DNA of 39,474 bases from IMG/VR virus record IMGVR_UViG_3300035138_000024, positions 1 through 39,474 of that record; one strand, written 5' to 3'. Under the pieces are notes generated by a model that worked only from the letters and a program-made list of their open reading frames with translations, ran no database searches and was not told the DNA's origin. Position numbers and translations under genes: made by a program. The stretch's first letter is position 1, and each line of letters starts with the position of its first letter. The stretch comes from a virus. This document shows positions 38,447 through 39,474 of this stretch, in pieces.

Positions 38447-39474
38447 TTATAAATTATTGTCGTTATTTTGATTAATTAAACTTTGATTAAACTTGTCTAT
38501 ATTTGCGTTGTCTTCTTCCTCTTTTAGTTTTTTAGCTTCCTTAACATCTTTTACCCATGGATGATTCTCAAGTATTAAGTCCATTGGAATTATATCCATT
38601 GACTTGACACAATTGTCAATAATTTCTGTCTCATTAAAATTTACTGACTTATTAAATTCAATGTCTTTGTTGTAATCAGTACCATAAAACTTGTTTAAAC
38701 AATCAATAAACTTACCATAAAATAATTTTATCTGCTTAATACATTTTTCACTTTTCATATTTAAAGCTTGATATCTATTTTTAATGACTATATTAGTTAT
38801 ATTTCCATCACCTATTTTATCAGGATCTAATCCCTGACCATTTTTAAATATATCCTCTTTTAACGAATTTAAAATTACTTCCCTTGCTTCGACTGGAATA
38901 TCAATTTTTAAATAATCTGCATCACTCTCTGGATCACTTAAAGAAATCATTTTATATTTTTGCATTTGTTTTCTAGTGGTTTCCAAAAAATTATCATCAC
39001 CAGCAAAGCCGCGAAGCTTCATTAATGCATCTTGGAATTTAAAAATATTATCTACAAAACCAGATTTAATGATATTATAAAAATCTAATTGATCCTTAAT
39101 CATATTTAAATCATTTTCCATGTTTTTATTATTGTATAGAGGTATAAATGGAACAAAAGGTAAATTCTTTGATTCCTCATTCTCTAATTCTCCATTATAA
39201 TAAATACTGTCTTTGTAATGGCTTTCTTTTTCATCTGACATAATAACATCAAGTCCGCTTTTTTCTTTATATTTTATAGTTCTTACACCTGTAATATCCC
39301 AAATTTCAACATTCATTATTTTTTGATTGTCTTCTTTATTTTCTTTAGTTTCATAATATCTTATTATTTTTTCAATTTTCTTATTGTATTTATCAAAGAT
39401 AGGTTTAATTTGCCAATCGGGAATAAGGATCCATTTTAAAACGCTTTCATCTACATACAAAAAAAGCCATGCCG
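38447..39474 (-). CDS. Portal protein, SPP1 gp6-like, main part (continues at position 473-1)
   Basis: Residues from about 115 to 457 of the portal, with the first part encoded at 1-473. Visible features are TAWLFLYVDE just before WILIPDWQIKPIFDK, a NLPFVPFIPLYNNK segment, and QDALMKLRGFAGDDN; the C-terminal third is helical and ends in an acidic EEEDN tail. Bases 39348-39474 repeat 1-127. Portal mutations in SPP1 change packaging length, so this protein also sets headful size in that family. Confidence 0.9.
   Translation of the reverse strand, partial: AWLFLYVDESVLKWILIPDWQIKPIFDKYNKKIEKIIRYYETKENKEDNQKIMNVEIWDITGVRTIKYKEKSGLDVIMSDEKESHYKDSIYYNGELENEESKNLPFVPFIPLYNNKNMENDLNMIKDQLDFYNIIKSGFVDNIFKFQDALMKLRGFAGDDNFLETTRKQMQKYKMISLSDPESDADYLKIDIPVEAREVILNSLKEDIFKNGQGLDPDKIGDGNITNIVIKNRYQALNMKSEKCIKQIKLFYGKFIDCLNKFYGTDYNKDIEFNKSVNFNETEIIDNCVKSMDIIPMDLILENHPWVKDVKEAKKLKEEEDNANIDKFNQSLINQNNDNNL
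39348..39474. repeat. Terminal direct repeat, right copy
   Basis: Identical to 1-127. Counting it once gives a unit genome of 39,347 bp. Confidence 0.95.

Overview
The window is a complete, low-GC, tailed-phage genome. Its first 127 bases are repeated exactly as its last 127, and the portal gene reads straight across that join, so the natural molecule is most simply a circle (or circularly permuted genome) of 39,347 bp. AGGAGG-type ribosome sites, frequent TTG starts, UGA used as stop, an SPP1-like packaging set and a phage-borne LPXTG surface protein all point to a low-GC Gram-positive host (Bacillota or a relative). I see no integrase, no DNA polymerase and no long CI-type repressor, so lifestyle is open. 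Family calls are made from recalled family features, not from a search.

Layout on the circle. (1) Late structural operon, minus strand, from about 2.25 kb through the join and down to 23.05 kb: terminase small and large subunits, portal, scaffold, capsid, MuF-like protein, a Ser/Thr heptad-repeat protein, a glycosyltransferase, gp10-like and tail-terminator proteins, two paralogous tail-tube proteins (one with an inserted carbohydrate-binding-like domain), frameshifted tail chaperones, two displaced head-completion proteins, tape measure, Fn3-rich distal tail protein, hub, spike and a winged-helix-like protein. It ends at a 20-bp-stem terminator. (2) Recombination/early block, minus strand, 2.3-5.1 kb: three near-identical strong promoters with an operator-like palindrome in the spacer drive a zinc-ribbon protein, a putative Rad52-like annealing protein and a protein with an SSB-like C-terminal tip. 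A small HTH protein lies among them. (3) Lysis and accessory block, minus strand, 10.7-5.3 kb: many small proteins ending in holin, a winged-helix-like protein and an amidase with a SPOR-like tail. (4) A 0.9-kb gene-free region, 10.7-11.6 kb, with eight GGTACAAAAAT-type iterons, AT-rich DNA, a possible small RNA and an inverted pair of CACACAAGGA. This is the best replication-origin candidate. (5) Replication operon, plus strand, 11.6-16.3 kb: AbrB/MazE-like regulator, SF3 helicase, zinc protein, SF2 helicase, VRR-NUC nuclease and small proteins. (6) Minus-strand BspA-like adhesin pair, 16.4-17.7 kb. (7) Minus-strand block 18-22.6 kb: primase zinc domain, RHH protein, zinc proteins, LPXTG surface protein, excisionase-like HTH. 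Then comes a 0.3-kb field holding 14 TAGCAA-type repeats.

The least expected signals are: a decamer, CACACAAGGA, present 12 times exactly across the genome where chance predicts well under one; the Ser/Thr-repeat protein coupled to a glycosyltransferase inside the head-tail module; three A-rich -1 frameshift sites that join split coding regions, one of them adding a zinc ribbon to the annealing protein; the two separate iteron fields; and the tail-tube duplication.
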